64,000 nt of DNA from Hahella sp018986435 (GTDB lineage: Bacteria > Pseudomonadota > Gammaproteobacteria > Pseudomonadales > Oleiphilaceae): contig NZ_CP192738.1 in assembly GCF_050749805.1 (NCBI RefSeq), positions 2,108,001-2,172,000 of the forward strand, given 5' to 3'. The notes beneath the pieces are model-generated. The model did no database searches. It was not told where the DNA came from and was given only the letters and a program-made list of their open reading frames with translations. Positions 43,249-53,020 of this stretch are shown one piece after another; the stretch's first letter is position 1, and each line of letters starts with the position of its first letter. The translations under genes were made by a program, and so were the position numbers.

Positions 43249-45192
43249 CTAATTCTCAATCTCGTCGCTGGGCTCCAGGGGCGGCATCGGACACCCCATA
43301 ACCGCCGTTGCGGCGCGCAGCAACTCATATTCCTTTAAGCTGACATAGCCATCGTAACTGACGCATTGTGCGAAAGCCTCGACCACAGCGGGTTTAAGTA
43401 ACGCTGACAGTTGTGACAATCTGTTGAGCGCATCCGTAAGCTGATCGGAAGCAAGTCTGGAGTGAAAGGTTGCTTGCAGGTGAGGGAAGTTCTGCGACAT
43501 CACTTGTTTGAAAAACTGACTGGGATTGGTCTCTGGGCTTGCGCCTGAAGCTGCGACGCCCAGACGAGCAAAAGCGGAAAGCATCAGTGCAATCTCATCG
43601 CTGGCCTGTTCGTAGCGGGTCAGAGTGTTTCGTTGAGGCGCGAAGTTCTCATCGAGCTGGGTGCGTAATAGGGCGAGGATGGCGAATTCCGAAAGTGTCG
43701 TGCGTTCGTCTAGGGCGACAATTTGCTGCGCCGTAGCGACGACGTGAGAGCGAGCGGCGATGTCGCCTCCTTTCAGCGCGCCAAGACAGACTTCTAAAAG
43801 CGGTAAACGGTGATTGGCCGGTAATGTCGTGATCTTGCGTTCAAGACTGTCGAAATCTGGCGTGCTCTTTATCGGGATTCCCGATGAGTGCAGGATGGTG
43901 TCGCCCACGGGCAATCTGACTGGCGACTCCAGCAGCAGTAGAGCATAGATCATGATTTCCGCCTGACTTGGCGTATGCAGGGCGTCGCCAAAGGTGGTCT
44001 GCAACCGTTGCAGTGTTCGCTGGCTCCAGTCTTGTGTCGCCTGCGTATGACGTCCAACTTGCCTGGCGATGCCTGCGCTTTTGATTTGCTCCGTGGAGGG
44101 CGGCGTGCTTTGTGGAGCGAATCCTGATGTGGCCGGTGGAGCGCTTGAGGTTGTTGCTGCAGTTTGTTGCGCTTGACCTTGGTTGCGGCGCGCGCGCTGC
44201 TTGGTCAGAAAAAGCGGGTCCACGGCGCGAATGCGCTCGTCCAGCGGCGGATGGGAAGCGAACCAGGCGCTCAGTTTCAGACTTTCGCCAAAACACATAT
44301 GGTTGATCTCTTGGGCGCTGGACGTATGTCCCAGGTAGGAGTGTGTCTGACTTTCCCTGATCTTGAAGAGGGCGCCAGCGATACCTTCTGGGTTGCGGGT
44401 AAACTGCACCGACGACGCGTCCGCCAGATATTCCCGTTGGCGGGAAAGCGCAGCTTGAATTAATCGGCCAAAAAACAGACCAATATAGCCCAATACGAAC
44501 AGAGTGAATCCCGCCGCTACGACAATGATTACCCCGCGTGCGTCGCGTGAGCGCCTACCGCCGCTTCTGCTGGACATTCGCAACAGAAAGGCTCCGGTGG
44601 AGCCTATCAGAAGGATGCCCGCGAGAACGGCGATAATCTGCACGTTCAAGCGGGTGTCAGCGTTCAGAATGTGGCTGAATTCATGGCCAATGACGCCTTG
44701 TAGTTCATCCCGGCTTAGTGAGTTAAGCGTACCGGCGGTGACGACCAGAGACATGTCCTCAAGCGTGTAGCCCGCCACAAAGGCGTTGATGGCCTCTTCC
44801 TTGTCCATAATGTAAATGCTGGGGATGGGCACGCCGGAAGCGATGCTCATTTCCTCCACGACATTGACCAGTCGGCGTTCATTCTGGTTTTGAGTTGTCG
44901 CGTTGATCTGGCGTGCGCCGACCATTTGCGCAACGGAGCGTCCGCCGCGGCTCAACTGTAAAAAACGTTTGCCTGCGCCCACTGCGACAATAGCGATGAC
45001 CGCCAGCGCCACCCACCAGGCGGGGCCAGCCAGCCAGGAGCTTGGGGTCATGCGCGCGTCCACGAACTGGTGGTAAGCGATGAACCCGGCGATATTAATG
45101 GCGAGCGCAATGCCGATCAGAGCGGCGGTGAAATGGAGCAGGAGTAGACCGGAGAGCTTGCGAGCGCGCTCTTGCTTGGCGAAAAAATCCAT
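43249..45192 (-). CDS. M48-type membrane metalloprotease with C-terminal TerB-like domain
   Basis: This 647-residue protein has two N-terminal membrane helices (about 14-35 and 55-75). The M48 zinc motif HEFSH is at 170-174 and the third ligand region is REYLADASSVQF. Two more helices lie around 180-245 (IIAVLAGILLIGSTGAFLL; VIIVVAAGFTLFVLGYIGLF). This is the HtpX layout, but the second half (about 330-647) is an extra cytoplasmic region that ends in a TerB-like acidic domain (YDGYVSLKEYELLRAATAVMG). It is 13 bases downstream of lemA on the same strand, a pair common in many bacteria. Roles in membrane-protein quality control are inferred from the family. Confidence 0.87.
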   Translation of the reverse strand: MDFFAKQERARKLSGLLLLHFTAALIGIALAINIAGFIAYHQFVDARMTPSSWLAGPAWWVALAVIAIVAVGAGKRFLQLSRGGRSVAQMVGARQINATTQNQNERRLVNVVEEMSIASGVPIPSIYIMDKEEAINAFVAGYTLEDMSLVVTAGTLNSLSRDELQGVIGHEFSHILNADTRLNVQIIAVLAGILLIGSTGAFLLRMSSRSGGRRSRDARGVIIVVAAGFTLFVLGYIGLFFGRLIQAALSRQREYLADASSVQFTRNPEGIAGALFKIRESQTHSYLGHTSSAQEINHMCFGESLKLSAWFASHPPLDERIRAVDPLFLTKQRARRNQGQAQQTAATTSSAPPATSGFAPQSTPPSTEQIKSAGIARQVGRHTQATQDWSQRTLQRLQTTFGDALHTPSQAEIMIYALLLLESPVRLPVGDTILHSSGIPIKSTPDFDSLERKITTLPANHRLPLLEVCLGALKGGDIAARSHVVATAQQIVALDERTTLSEFAILALLRTQLDENFAPQRNTLTRYEQASDEIALMLSAFARLGVAASGASPETNPSQFFKQVMSQNFPHLQATFHSRLASDQLTDALNRLSQLSALLKPAVVEAFAQCVSYDGYVSLKEYELLRAATAVMGCPMPPLEPSDEIEN

Positions 45193-45205
45193 GACTTGTC
45201 AGGAA

Positions 45206-45799
45206 TTAATTAAAGCTGACTTTGACAGCCTGACGAGCCTCGGCGGACTCAACCTCAAACATCTCGGTTTCTTTGAAGCCGAAAAAGCCGGCGATAAGAT
45301 TGCTGGGGAACTGTTCACGATAGGTGTGATAGGTCATTACAGCGTCATTGTAAGCCTGACGGGCGAAGCCAACTTTATTTTCCGTGCTGGTGAGCTCTTC
45401 CATTAACTGTTGCATGGTTTGATTCGCTTTAATGTCCGGATAGTTTTCAGACACGGCGTAGAAGTTCGCCAAAGCGCGGTTCAGCATGCCCTCGGCCTGA
45501 GACAGCTGTTTGATGCGGTCTCCTTCTTCTGGTCGTTGCGCCGCCGCCTGTTGCGCATTGATCGCTTGGTTACGCGCCTGCATGACTTTCTCCAGCGTGT
45601 CCTGCTCATGCTTCATAAACGCCTTGGCGGTCTCCACCAAGTTGGGAATCAGGTCATGTCGGCGCTGCAACTGTACGTCTATTTGAGCGAAAGCGTTTTT
45701 GAAGCGATTCTTCAGAGACACGAGTTTGTTGTAGATGGATATCAGATAGAAGGCGACGGCGATGATGACGACAATGCCGATAATCGCGGAAATGCTCAT
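45206..45799 (-). CDS. LemA family protein
   Basis: The 197-residue protein begins with one membrane helix (IIGIVVIIAVAFYLISIYN) and then the LemA four-helix bundle (LVSLKNRFKNAFAQIDVQLQ; RRHDLIPNLVETAKAFMKHE; NYPDIKANQTMQQLMEELTS; RQAYNDAVMTYHTYREQFPS; ending AVKVSFN). The exact function of LemA proteins is not established. It is followed after 13 bases by the M48 protease gene, so they probably act together at the inner membrane. Confidence 0.95.
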   Translation of the reverse strand: MSISAIIGIVVIIAVAFYLISIYNKLVSLKNRFKNAFAQIDVQLQRRHDLIPNLVETAKAFMKHEQDTLEKVMQARNQAINAQQAAAQRPEEGDRIKQLSQAEGMLNRALANFYAVSENYPDIKANQTMQQLMEELTSTENKVGFARQAYNDAVMTYHTYREQFPSNLIAGFFGFKETEMFEVESAEARQAVKVSFN

Positions 45800-45897
45800 T
45801 GATAGACTCCCGTAAAAGAATGTTTTCCCGCATGTTAAATGAGGGCGTTACGTATGTTCCACCCGTACGCGCGGCGTCAGGTGCGATGAGTTGGTGA

Positions 45898-48000
45898 TCA
45901 GGTCTGCGGCGCGTGACTGACTTTCATGAACTCAATGAACTCTTCCGGCGGCACCGGCTTGCTGTAATAGTAGCCCTGCGCCAGCGTGCAGCCGTCATGC
46001 TTCAGGAAACGCTCCTGCCGAGGCGTTTCCACGCCTTCGGCGATGACATCCAGGCGCAGGCTTTTGCCCAGCTGGATGATGGCGTGCACGATTTGGGTGT
46101 CGTCTTCGTCTTTCATCAGGTCGCGAACAAACTGTTTGTCGATTTTGATCTTGCGGATAGGTAACTGCTTCAGGTAACTGAGCGATGAATAGCCAGTGCC
46201 GAAATCATCCACGGCGCACTGAATGCCAAATTCGCTCAGGTGGCGCAGGGAAGTGATGGCCTGATTCAGGTTCTCCATGAAGCTGGTTTCCGTGACCTCC
46301 AGCTCGATGAGCGAGGTGGGGATCTGGCGGCTTTCGATGATCTTCAGGACATGTGGCGCGAACTCTTTCTGTCTGAGCTGGTTGGCGGACAGGTTGATCG
46401 CCACTTTGATATTAAAGCCTTGGTTGCGCCACTGGTTAACCTGGGCGCAGGCCTCGTGCAGCACCCAGTCTCCAATTTCAAGAATGGTCTCATTGGCCTC
46501 TGCAATGGGGATGAATACGTCTGGGGGCACCAGGCCGCGTTCAGGATGACGCCAGCGCAGCAGCGCCTCACAGCCCACAACCTGCTTCGAATTCAGATCC
46601 ATTTGCGGCTGGTAGACCAAAAACAGCTCGTTGTTTTGTATGGCCTTGGAGAGATCCTTTTCCAGCTTTTTACGTTCGCGGATTTCGCTGTCGAGACTGG
46701 CGACGTAGAACTGAAAGTGATTATTGGCGACCGACTTGGCCAGCATCATAGTTTGCTCAGCCTTTTGCAGGATTTTCTCTGCATCGCGGGCGTCATCTGG
46801 GTAAATGGCGATGCCGATGGTGCAGGATACGGGAGTCAGTTGATCCTCAATCTCAAACGGGCGACTGATTTCCCGCAGCAGTGACTCAGCGAAAGCCGCC
46901 ACCCGGTAACTGCTGCTGACATTAAACAGGATCAAGGCGAACTGGTCGCCGCCAAGTCGGCAGACCGTGTGTACGCCGTCCCGCTGCGATAGCAGCCTCT
47001 CAGCGAAGGCTTGTAGCAGCTTGTCTCCCTGGCTATAGCCGAGTTGCTCATTGATCGACTTGAAGTCGTCAATGCCGACGCAAAAAACCGCAAACTTCTG
47101 GTTCAGCGCCTCAGAGTCGTCCACCGCCGCGGCGATATAATTACTGAACAGGGAGCGGGTTGGCAGGCCGGTGAGGGAGTCGTACTGGGATAGTTTGATG
47201 ATCCGCGCTTCCGCCGCCTGACGCTTCTGTTGGTGCTCCTCGATGGACTGCAAAAGGCTGTTGGCGGCGCGCACCCAGCTGCCCAGTTCGTCTCTTTCGT
47301 GTTGACGGGGCACCGGAAGCGACTGTAACCCGGGCTCAGCGGGGTTAATGCGCAGTAGGGAGTTGATAATGGCCTTGAGTGGCGCCGTTAACAGGAAGTG
47401 ATAGACCAGATGCAGGACGAACGCCAAGAGCAGAGCGCGCAGCAGGCCAGTCATAAAAATCAGTATGGAGCGCTCCAAAAACAGCGCTGATTTGGGTGCG
47501 GTATCGACGACGATCTTCAGCTCGCCGTAGTAAGTCGGTTGCGGCGTTGGGCGGAATAAGGAAATGGCGTACTCGCGCTCTTTGCCGAAGATGGCGTCGG
47601 TCATCCAGCGACTCTGGGTTTCCTGCAGGGGTTTGGAGAGTTCAGCCAGAATCGTTTGATTGGGGTGAGCGATAGCCGCGTAGCGAATAGACGGTTTTTC
47701 GAACAGGCCTTCCAGAACCTGTTGCGCCAAGTCGGGGTCGATGCTGTAAACCGCCTGGGTGGCGGGGTCGCGCACAATGGCCAGGGTTTGTCTGGCCTCG
47801 TTGTCCATTTCCTCCACGGCGCGCATGGATTCAAAAATAATCTGACCAATGCTGAGTAAAACGCCTACCGCCAAAGCGGTAAACAACACCCAGTTCATTA
47901 ATTTGGCGGACAGGCTATGTCGCCATTTTACTGGAGCGTTTTGCTTTTCTTGAACCATGCTGATTGATTGCTTCGACGCCGGCGGTGGTGTTTGTGTCAA
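45898..48000 (-). CDS. GGDEF-EAL c-di-GMP turnover protein
   Basis: The 700-residue protein has a membrane helix at about 30-52, an extracytoplasmic region to about 175, a second helix (about 177-200), then a HAMP-like linker. A GGDEF domain follows (about 270-430; YDSLTGLPTRSLFSNYI; loop GGDQF), then an EAL domain (about 450-690). The EAL domain has its signature EALLRWRHPERG, the metal-binding DDFGTGYSSL and a late VIAEGVET. The changed last-but-one residue of the GGDEF loop (Gln for Glu) probably lowers synthesis; the EAL motif is complete, so net phosphodiesterase activity is the likelier role. No operon partner; the next gene on the strand is 97 bases away. Confidence 0.9.
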   Translation of the reverse strand: MTQTPPPASKQSISMVQEKQNAPVKWRHSLSAKLMNWVLFTALAVGVLLSIGQIIFESMRAVEEMDNEARQTLAIVRDPATQAVYSIDPDLAQQVLEGLFEKPSIRYAAIAHPNQTILAELSKPLQETQSRWMTDAIFGKEREYAISLFRPTPQPTYYGELKIVVDTAPKSALFLERSILIFMTGLLRALLLAFVLHLVYHFLLTAPLKAIINSLLRINPAEPGLQSLPVPRQHERDELGSWVRAANSLLQSIEEHQQKRQAAEARIIKLSQYDSLTGLPTRSLFSNYIAAAVDDSEALNQKFAVFCVGIDDFKSINEQLGYSQGDKLLQAFAERLLSQRDGVHTVCRLGGDQFALILFNVSSSYRVAAFAESLLREISRPFEIEDQLTPVSCTIGIAIYPDDARDAEKILQKAEQTMMLAKSVANNHFQFYVASLDSEIRERKKLEKDLSKAIQNNELFLVYQPQMDLNSKQVVGCEALLRWRHPERGLVPPDVFIPIAEANETILEIGDWVLHEACAQVNQWRNQGFNIKVAINLSANQLRQKEFAPHVLKIIESRQIPTSLIELEVTETSFMENLNQAITSLRHLSEFGIQCAVDDFGTGYSSLSYLKQLPIRKIKIDKQFVRDLMKDEDDTQIVHAIIQLGKSLRLDVIAEGVETPRQERFLKHDGCTLAQGYYYSKPVPPEEFIEFMKVSHAPQT

Positions 48001-48150
48001 TCTTATTATCCCCTGCTATGGAAAGTGTAGTTATATACGGGACAAAGTAACAGCTTAGGCGCGCGGGTGCAGAGGGAATGGCGGAGAGAAACTGGGTATG
48101 CTGAGGGAGAAATGAGGCGAGGAAGAACAGGATCTGTCAGGGCATGAATC

Positions 48151-48175
48151 ACGTCGGGGCGCTGGGCCCCGACGT
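48151..48175 (-). terminator. Hairpin after sodB
   Basis: ACGTCGGGGC/GCCCCGACGT around a 5-base loop, 10 bases after the sodB stop on the minus strand. It lacks a T-run; it may be a 3'-end stabiliser. Confidence 0.6.
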
Positions 48176-48184
48176 TGGAACGGA

Positions 48185-48769
48185 TTAAGCGGCCAGGTTT
48201 TTGGCGACGAAATCCCAGTTCACCAGATTCCAGAACGCATTCATGTAGTTAGGACGAACGTTTCTGTAATCGATGTAGTAAGCGTGTTCCCAAACGTCAA
48301 CGGTCAGCAGTGCGGTTTTGCCGTCAGTCATTGGCGTACCTGCGTTGCTGGTGTTGAAGATTTCCAGTGAGCCGTCAGCGTTTTTGACCAACCAGGTCCA
48401 AGCGGAACCGAAGTTGTTAACGGCTTTGTCAGTGAATTGGGTTTTGAAGCTTTCGAAGGAACCGAAAGTTTTGTTGATGGCGTCGGCCAGCTCGCCAGTA
48501 GGCTCGCCGCCGCCGTTAGGGCTCAGGCAGTGCCAGTAGAAAGTGTGGTTCCAGATCTGGGCGGCGTTGTTGAAAACGGGGCCGCTCTTGGAAGCCATGA
48601 TAATCTCTTCCAGAGACTTCCCTTCGTATTCAGTTCCGGGAACCAGACCGTTCAACTTATCAACATAAGTTTTGTGGTGTTTACCGTAGTGGTATTCGAT
48701 AGTTTCTTCGGAAATGTGCGGCGCTAGCGCATTCTTTTCGTAAGGGAGAGCAGGAAGTTCAAATGCCAT
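48185..48769 (-). CDS. sodB: Iron superoxide dismutase
   Basis: The 194-residue product is an Fe/Mn superoxide dismutase with metal ligands in EYHYGKHHKTYVDKLNGL, NHTFYWHCLSPNGGGEPTG and DVWEHAYYIDYRNVRPNY. The run FYWHCLSPNGGG marks the iron form. It converts superoxide to peroxide and oxygen in the cytoplasm. AGGAGA-like sequence precedes the start. It stands alone; the upstream 350 bases contain no other gene. Confidence 0.97.
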   Translation of the reverse strand: MAFELPALPYEKNALAPHISEETIEYHYGKHHKTYVDKLNGLVPGTEYEGKSLEEIIMASKSGPVFNNAAQIWNHTFYWHCLSPNGGGEPTGELADAINKTFGSFESFKTQFTDKAVNNFGSAWTWLVKNADGSLEIFNTSNAGTPMTDGKTALLTVDVWEHAYYIDYRNVRPNYMNAFWNLVNWDFVAKNLAA

Positions 48770-49127
48770 GAGATTTTCTCCGTCTTTTAAGTGTGTAATC
48801 CCGTGTAAGTCTCTGATTCTAGAGTATACAGACTGAGTAAGAAGAGATAGCTCCGAATCTCCGGAAATTCAGCCTGCAGGCTCAGGGTCATCACAGTATC
48901 ACCCTGGGTATTGATGCCGGCCAGATGGCGACCGACAGAACTCTTTTGTTAGATCGCGCAGAATGATATCACCCGCATATATGGAGTGCTATCAAGGGTT
49001 TTTCAAGATTATTTATCAGACTTATTAATAAAATTAATAAGCTAGGGGCGCGCCAGGGGATGTTGGTTATAAGAAATACAGGTAGTTTGTTGGGGACGCC
49101 GGCCCATAAAAATGGGCCGGAAAAACA
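48770..49127. other. Intergenic between sodB and purK
   Basis: 358 bases without a supported gene. An inverted repeat CCGGCCCAT/ATGGGCCGG with an A4 loop at 49099-49120 lies just after the purK stop and may end purE-purK transcription, though it lacks a T-run on that strand. The A/T-rich part (about 49000-49050) is likely sodB promoter DNA. Confidence 0.5.
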
Positions 49128-50255
49128 CTAGTCAAAGTGAGCCAGCGAGGAAGTGAAAGGCGTATGCTCCGGCACGAATGGGAGGCACTTTTCCACTTTG
49201 GCGATCAACGCTTTGTAGTCTTCCGCGACAATGTTGATATGCCCGAGTTTGCGACCTGTGCGTTCTTCTTTTCCATACAGATGCAGGTGCGTGTCGCTGA
49301 GCGTCAATACGCTTTCGCGGTCAGCATGACGACCAATCAGGTTGATCATGCAGCTGACGCCGACAGGCTGGGTGTCGCCCAAAGGTAAACCGGCGACGGC
49401 GCGCAAATGGTTCTCAAACTGCCCTGTGTGCGCTCCATTCATGGACCAGTGACCGGAGTTGTGCACGCGCGGCGCCATCTCATTGGCCAAGAGGCCGTCA
49501 GGCGTTTCAAACAGCTCCAGAGCCAGGACGCCCACATAGGACAGATGCGCCATCAGCGTTTCAATATACTCAGCCGCTTTCTGCGCCAGATCGTCGCTAA
49601 TGCGCGGAGCCGGGGCGATGGTGTAACGCAGAATGCCGCCATGATGAATGTTTTCCGCCAGAGGGTAGGTGACGGTTTCACCTGTGCTGCTGCGGGCGGC
49701 GATGATGGATATTTCCCGGGAGAAATTGACAAAGGACTCGACAATCAGTCGGGGGTGTCCAATGCTGTTCCAGGCCTCTTCCGCCTCATCGACGGACTTC
49801 AGTACTGCCTGGCCTTTGCCGTCGTAACCTTCCGTGATGGATTTCGCCACGACGGGAGTTCCCAGTTCGCGAGCGGCCTCAGCCAATTCCTCTGGGCTGT
49901 TGACCAGACGATATTTGGGAGTAGGGATGCCTAACTGAGTAAACAGCGCCTTTTCGTGTTCTCTGTTCTGACACACGCGCAGCGCTTCCACTCCCGGGTA
50001 GAGCGGCTTACGATCGGCGATATTCTGCGCCAGATCCAGGGGTAAATGCTCAAACTCGTAGGTCACTACATCGACGAAATCAAGGAAGCGATCCAGCTCC
50101 GACTGGGTGTTGTCGGGGTCGCTGAAAATCGTGCCAAGGCCCGCAGACGGGGCCCCGGAAGTGTCGTAAAGCGCAAATTCAAAGCCCAGCGGCATACCCG
50201 CCAGCGCCATCATGCGGCCAAGTTGGCCGGCTCCGAGAATGCCGATTCTTTTCAT
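49128..50255 (-). CDS. purK: N5-carboxyaminoimidazole ribonucleotide synthase
   Basis: The 375-residue ATP-grasp enzyme starts MKRIGILGAGQLGRMMALAG. It has the ATP-binding PVVAKSITEGYDGKGQAVL and the magnesium-binding ALELFETPDGLLANEMAPRVHNSGHW. It makes N5-CAIR from AIR, ATP and bicarbonate, step 6 of purine synthesis. The 4-base ATGA overlap with purE shows translational coupling. Length is normal. Confidence 0.97.
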   Translation of the reverse strand: MKRIGILGAGQLGRMMALAGMPLGFEFALYDTSGAPSAGLGTIFSDPDNTQSELDRFLDFVDVVTYEFEHLPLDLAQNIADRKPLYPGVEALRVCQNREHEKALFTQLGIPTPKYRLVNSPEELAEAARELGTPVVAKSITEGYDGKGQAVLKSVDEAEEAWNSIGHPRLIVESFVNFSREISIIAARSSTGETVTYPLAENIHHGGILRYTIAPAPRISDDLAQKAAEYIETLMAHLSYVGVLALELFETPDGLLANEMAPRVHNSGHWSMNGAHTGQFENHLRAVAGLPLGDTQPVGVSCMINLIGRHADRESVLTLSDTHLHLYGKEERTGRKLGHINIVAEDYKALIAKVEKCLPFVPEHTPFTSSLAHFD

Positions 50256-50743
50256 GATTGCCTTGGATCAGCGTTGTTAAGAACAGTGTCTGTCTGCTGT
50301 TTGCGGAACGCTTTTACGGCGTCCATGATTTTGCTGTCCTGCAAGCCCACAATCTGAGCCGCCATCAGTCCTGCGTTAGTAGCGCCGGCTTTGCCGATCG
50401 CCAGCGTGCCCACGGGGACGCCTCCGGGCATTTGTACGATGGACAATAATGAGTCTAGACCATTCAGTGTCTTGGACTGCACGGGGACGCCCAGCACCGG
50501 CAACGAGGTTTGTGACGCGGCCATACCGGGCAGGTGGGCGGCGCCGCCAGCTCCGGCGATGATTATCTTGATGCCTCTGCTTTCGGCGGACTTGGCGTAG
50601 TCAAATAGCAGGTCCGGCGTACGGTGAGCGGAAACAACTTGCACTTCATAGGGAACGCCCAGCTTGTCGAGCATCTCGGCGGCGTGCTCCATGGTAGGCC
50701 AGTCGGATTTGGAGCCCATAATAATGCCAACTAAAGGCTGCAT
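50252..50743 (-). CDS. purE: N5-carboxyaminoimidazole ribonucleotide mutase
   Basis: The 163-residue protein carries the PurE signatures GIIMGSKSDWPTMEHAAEM and VQVVSAHRTPDLLFDYAK, with the active-site His in SAHRTPD. It turns N5-CAIR into CAIR. It is first in the purE-purK operon; GGAGA lies before the ATG. Confidence 0.98.
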   Translation of the reverse strand: MQPLVGIIMGSKSDWPTMEHAAEMLDKLGVPYEVQVVSAHRTPDLLFDYAKSAESRGIKIIIAGAGGAAHLPGMAASQTSLPVLGVPVQSKTLNGLDSLLSIVQMPGGVPVGTLAIGKAGATNAGLMAAQIVGLQDSKIMDAVKAFRKQQTDTVLNNADPRQS

Positions 50744-51117
50744 GATTTCTCCTTAGTAACCCTGTCATTATTGGATAAATTCGCCTATGGGGCGCGAATT
50801 TGCGGGTGGTCGAGGCATACTGTTTAAAAAAGAGGCGCATAGTTTAGTGAGTCGGTACATGGGATGCAAACGAAAGCGGACCCTTGCCGACTCTCGCCGC
50901 AGGCGGCGGAGATCCTGCGTTCGCGGAGCCTTTATCTGGCTCAGGAAAAACGGAATAATAGCGGGTTGCTTCATGCCTGTTCTGTCGCAAATATGGTAAA
51001 GCTGGATAAGGGCGCGTGTACGGAAACTTCGGCATTGTCTAAAATGCCATGGCGCAACCGCGCAGAATCGGGCGTTTGCCGATACACTATATAAATACAG
51101 TCCACTAGCGAGGATAC
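50744..51117. other. Intergenic upstream of purE and the coiled-coil gene
   Basis: 374 bases, divergent promoters for purEK (minus) and the gene at 51118 (plus). Several short frames occur, none with a ribosome-binding site and sensible composition. Confidence 0.4.
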
Positions 51118-52014
51118 ATGGAGACAATTAAGCCCGAGAAAGACGAGGTTGATCGATTTCAATCACAGCGCCATAAAGCGCCTGCGGCGAAACCTGCTGA
51201 GCCCAAAAAGGCTGCGCCGGTTGCGGAGGCCCCGGTGGAGGCTTATGTCAGACTGTCCCGTCCCGCACAATGGGCGATCGTCTTTGTATTCATTCTGGTG
51301 CTGACTTTTGCGCTGATTGGATATTGGCAGGTCAAAACCCAGCAGCAAACCATTCTGTCTCTGCAAACCCAGCTGCAGCAGGCGACTCAGTATATATCCC
51401 AAAGTAAGCTTGTGACTGCGCGTCTTGAAGGTCAAATCAATCAGACCGACGCCACCATGGCGCAAAGCGGAAATGAAATGGCCAGGGAACTGAAAACCTT
51501 GGACTCTGAGATCCGCAAGTTGTGGGATGTATCCAATAAGCGCAATAAACAGTTGATTGAGGATAACCAAAAAGCGCTGACATCCCTGCAGGGCGACTTT
51601 AAACAGTCGCAGGAGCGGATCAAAGCGCTCAGCGGTGAGATAAATGGCCTGACGGTTATCGGTGAAAATCTTGGCAAGTCTCAGGAAGCCCAGGCGCTGC
51701 AGATTTCCGCGTTGGCGGATGATATGGGGCGCACTGATGAAGCCCTGGAGAGGAAGCAGGCTGAGTTGGCGCAGCTTCTGAAACAGAGTTCCGACAAGCT
51801 GGAGAAATCCATCTCTGAGCAAACCGTGGCTATCGCCAAGCTTGAGCGCATGATCGGCAAAATGAATGAGCAGAACCTGGACGGCAATCTCAAAGAGCTT
51901 GAGAAGAAAGTCAGCGCTATCGACGCCACCCGTAATCAACTGGTGCAACGCTATGTTGAGCTGGATCGTCGCATGAACGAAATTGGTCTGCAATTGAAGG
52001 CCATCAAGAAATAG
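51118..52014 (+). CDS. Membrane-anchored coiled-coil protein
   Basis: The 298-residue protein has a charged, Ala/Pro-rich cytoplasmic head (about 1-55; KAPAAKPAEPKKAAPVAEAP), one membrane helix (WAIVFVFILVLTFALIGYWQ), and then a long coiled coil to the end (LQTQLQQATQYISQSKLVTA through MNEIGLQLKAIKK). Signs of periodic leucines and glutamines run through the last 210 residues. No family is recognised. GAGGAT lies before the ATG. It could serve as a cell-envelope or division scaffold, but this is only a shape-based guess. Read alone. Confidence 0.75.
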   Translation: METIKPEKDEVDRFQSQRHKAPAAKPAEPKKAAPVAEAPVEAYVRLSRPAQWAIVFVFILVLTFALIGYWQVKTQQQTILSLQTQLQQATQYISQSKLVTARLEGQINQTDATMAQSGNEMARELKTLDSEIRKLWDVSNKRNKQLIEDNQKALTSLQGDFKQSQERIKALSGEINGLTVIGENLGKSQEAQALQISALADDMGRTDEALERKQAELAQLLKQSSDKLEKSISEQTVAIAKLERMIGKMNEQNLDGNLKELEKKVSAIDATRNQLVQRYVELDRRMNEIGLQLKAIKK

Positions 52015-52087
52015 CCCTCGCTATTGCGCCTAAGTGAAGCTTAGGCGCGCGCCTGCAGCGTATGAATCAATCTTTACTCTTATTCTT

Positions 52088-52642
52088 TTACGGCCGCGGC
52101 GTGTTGACGATCGTGGTCGCGTCAAAATCCACCGCTTGAAATTGCGGCTCGATTCTTACTTCCACGTATTGGCGAAAAAGCAGCGCCGCCGCGACGGACG
52201 TTTCCAGCGTCGCCAATTTGTTGGGGTCGTATAGTGCAGCCTCTCTTTCATCATTTCGCGCTCGTTGCGCTTCTTCATAAACCGGGCCGCCCGCCGCTGG
52301 CGGAGAGAACAGGCCGGGAACAAAAATGCTCGATAGCTGTGGATTCTGAAGTAGAGCGAGTGAAATTGAGTCCAGAGTTGAGCGTTCTACGGTATCGGCA
52401 ATAGGTATGTAGTTAATTTGCGCTTCAGAGAAGGTGATATCGAGCGCTTGTCCGTCATCAAGCTCGATATGCACGCTGGCTTCAGTGGAGGGCTCATCCA
52501 AGGCTTTCCATTCCATCTCGTAGGGAAGCTCTTCTGCTGAAACGCTCAACGCTGCGCCGAGCAGCAGCGCCATCAAAGTGAGTGTGGACAAGCGATCCGC
52601 ATGCGGATCAGGCGCGGTGGCGAGGACATCCGAGTCGTTCAT
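52088..52642 (-). CDS. Exported hypothetical protein
   Basis: The start at ATG 52642 gives 184 residues. A polar head of about 20 residues is followed by a hydrophobic segment (LTLMALLLGAALSVSA), a late signal or anchor. The mature part is acidic (VHIELDDGQALDITFSEAQ; DPNKLATLETSVAAALLFRQ). No family is recognised. The gene is convergent with the coiled-coil gene. An earlier in-frame ATG at 52726 adds residues without coding character. Confidence 0.6.
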   Translation of the reverse strand: MNDSDVLATAPDPHADRLSTLTLMALLLGAALSVSAEELPYEMEWKALDEPSTEASVHIELDDGQALDITFSEAQINYIPIADTVERSTLDSISLALLQNPQLSSIFVPGLFSPPAAGGPVYEEAQRARNDEREAALYDPNKLATLETSVAAALLFRQYVEVRIEPQFQAVDFDATTIVNTPRP

Positions 52643-52907
52643 GAGTAGTGACCCTTGCGCATTTTTTATAATTGGTTGTGACTGATTGTAGCAATTCAGC
52701 CGAACGGGAATGTGGAGCCGTTTCAAAATACGGCTTAATTGTTGTCATTCGCCGTTCCCTGTTGAAAATTCAACCTGCTCGTCAGGTGACGCTTGTATGC
52801 AGGCAAAATGACTGTAAAGAAATGTAGTGCAAAGTAACGCGTTGTAGCGAATTCTTGCTCCAATTCTCAGCTGACGAAGCAAACGGTTGTTAGAATCATT
52901 CCCGTCT

Positions 52908-52948
52908 GGAGGGTTTGACCCCAAGGGAGTCGTCCCGCAACACCCTCC
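52908..52948 (+). other. Nested hairpin upstream of lipoprotein gene
   Basis: GGAGGGT and ACCCTCC enclose a second inverted repeat GGGA-CGACTC type core (AGGGA/TCCC around GTCG). It sits about 75 bases before the lipoprotein start and may be a 5'-leader structure. Confidence 0.3.
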
Positions 52949-53020
52949 GCCCCAATAAACAAGAGCCATGATTTGTGAAATGGTCATGAAAGCGACGCCC
53001 TTATAGACGGGGGAGTGAGT

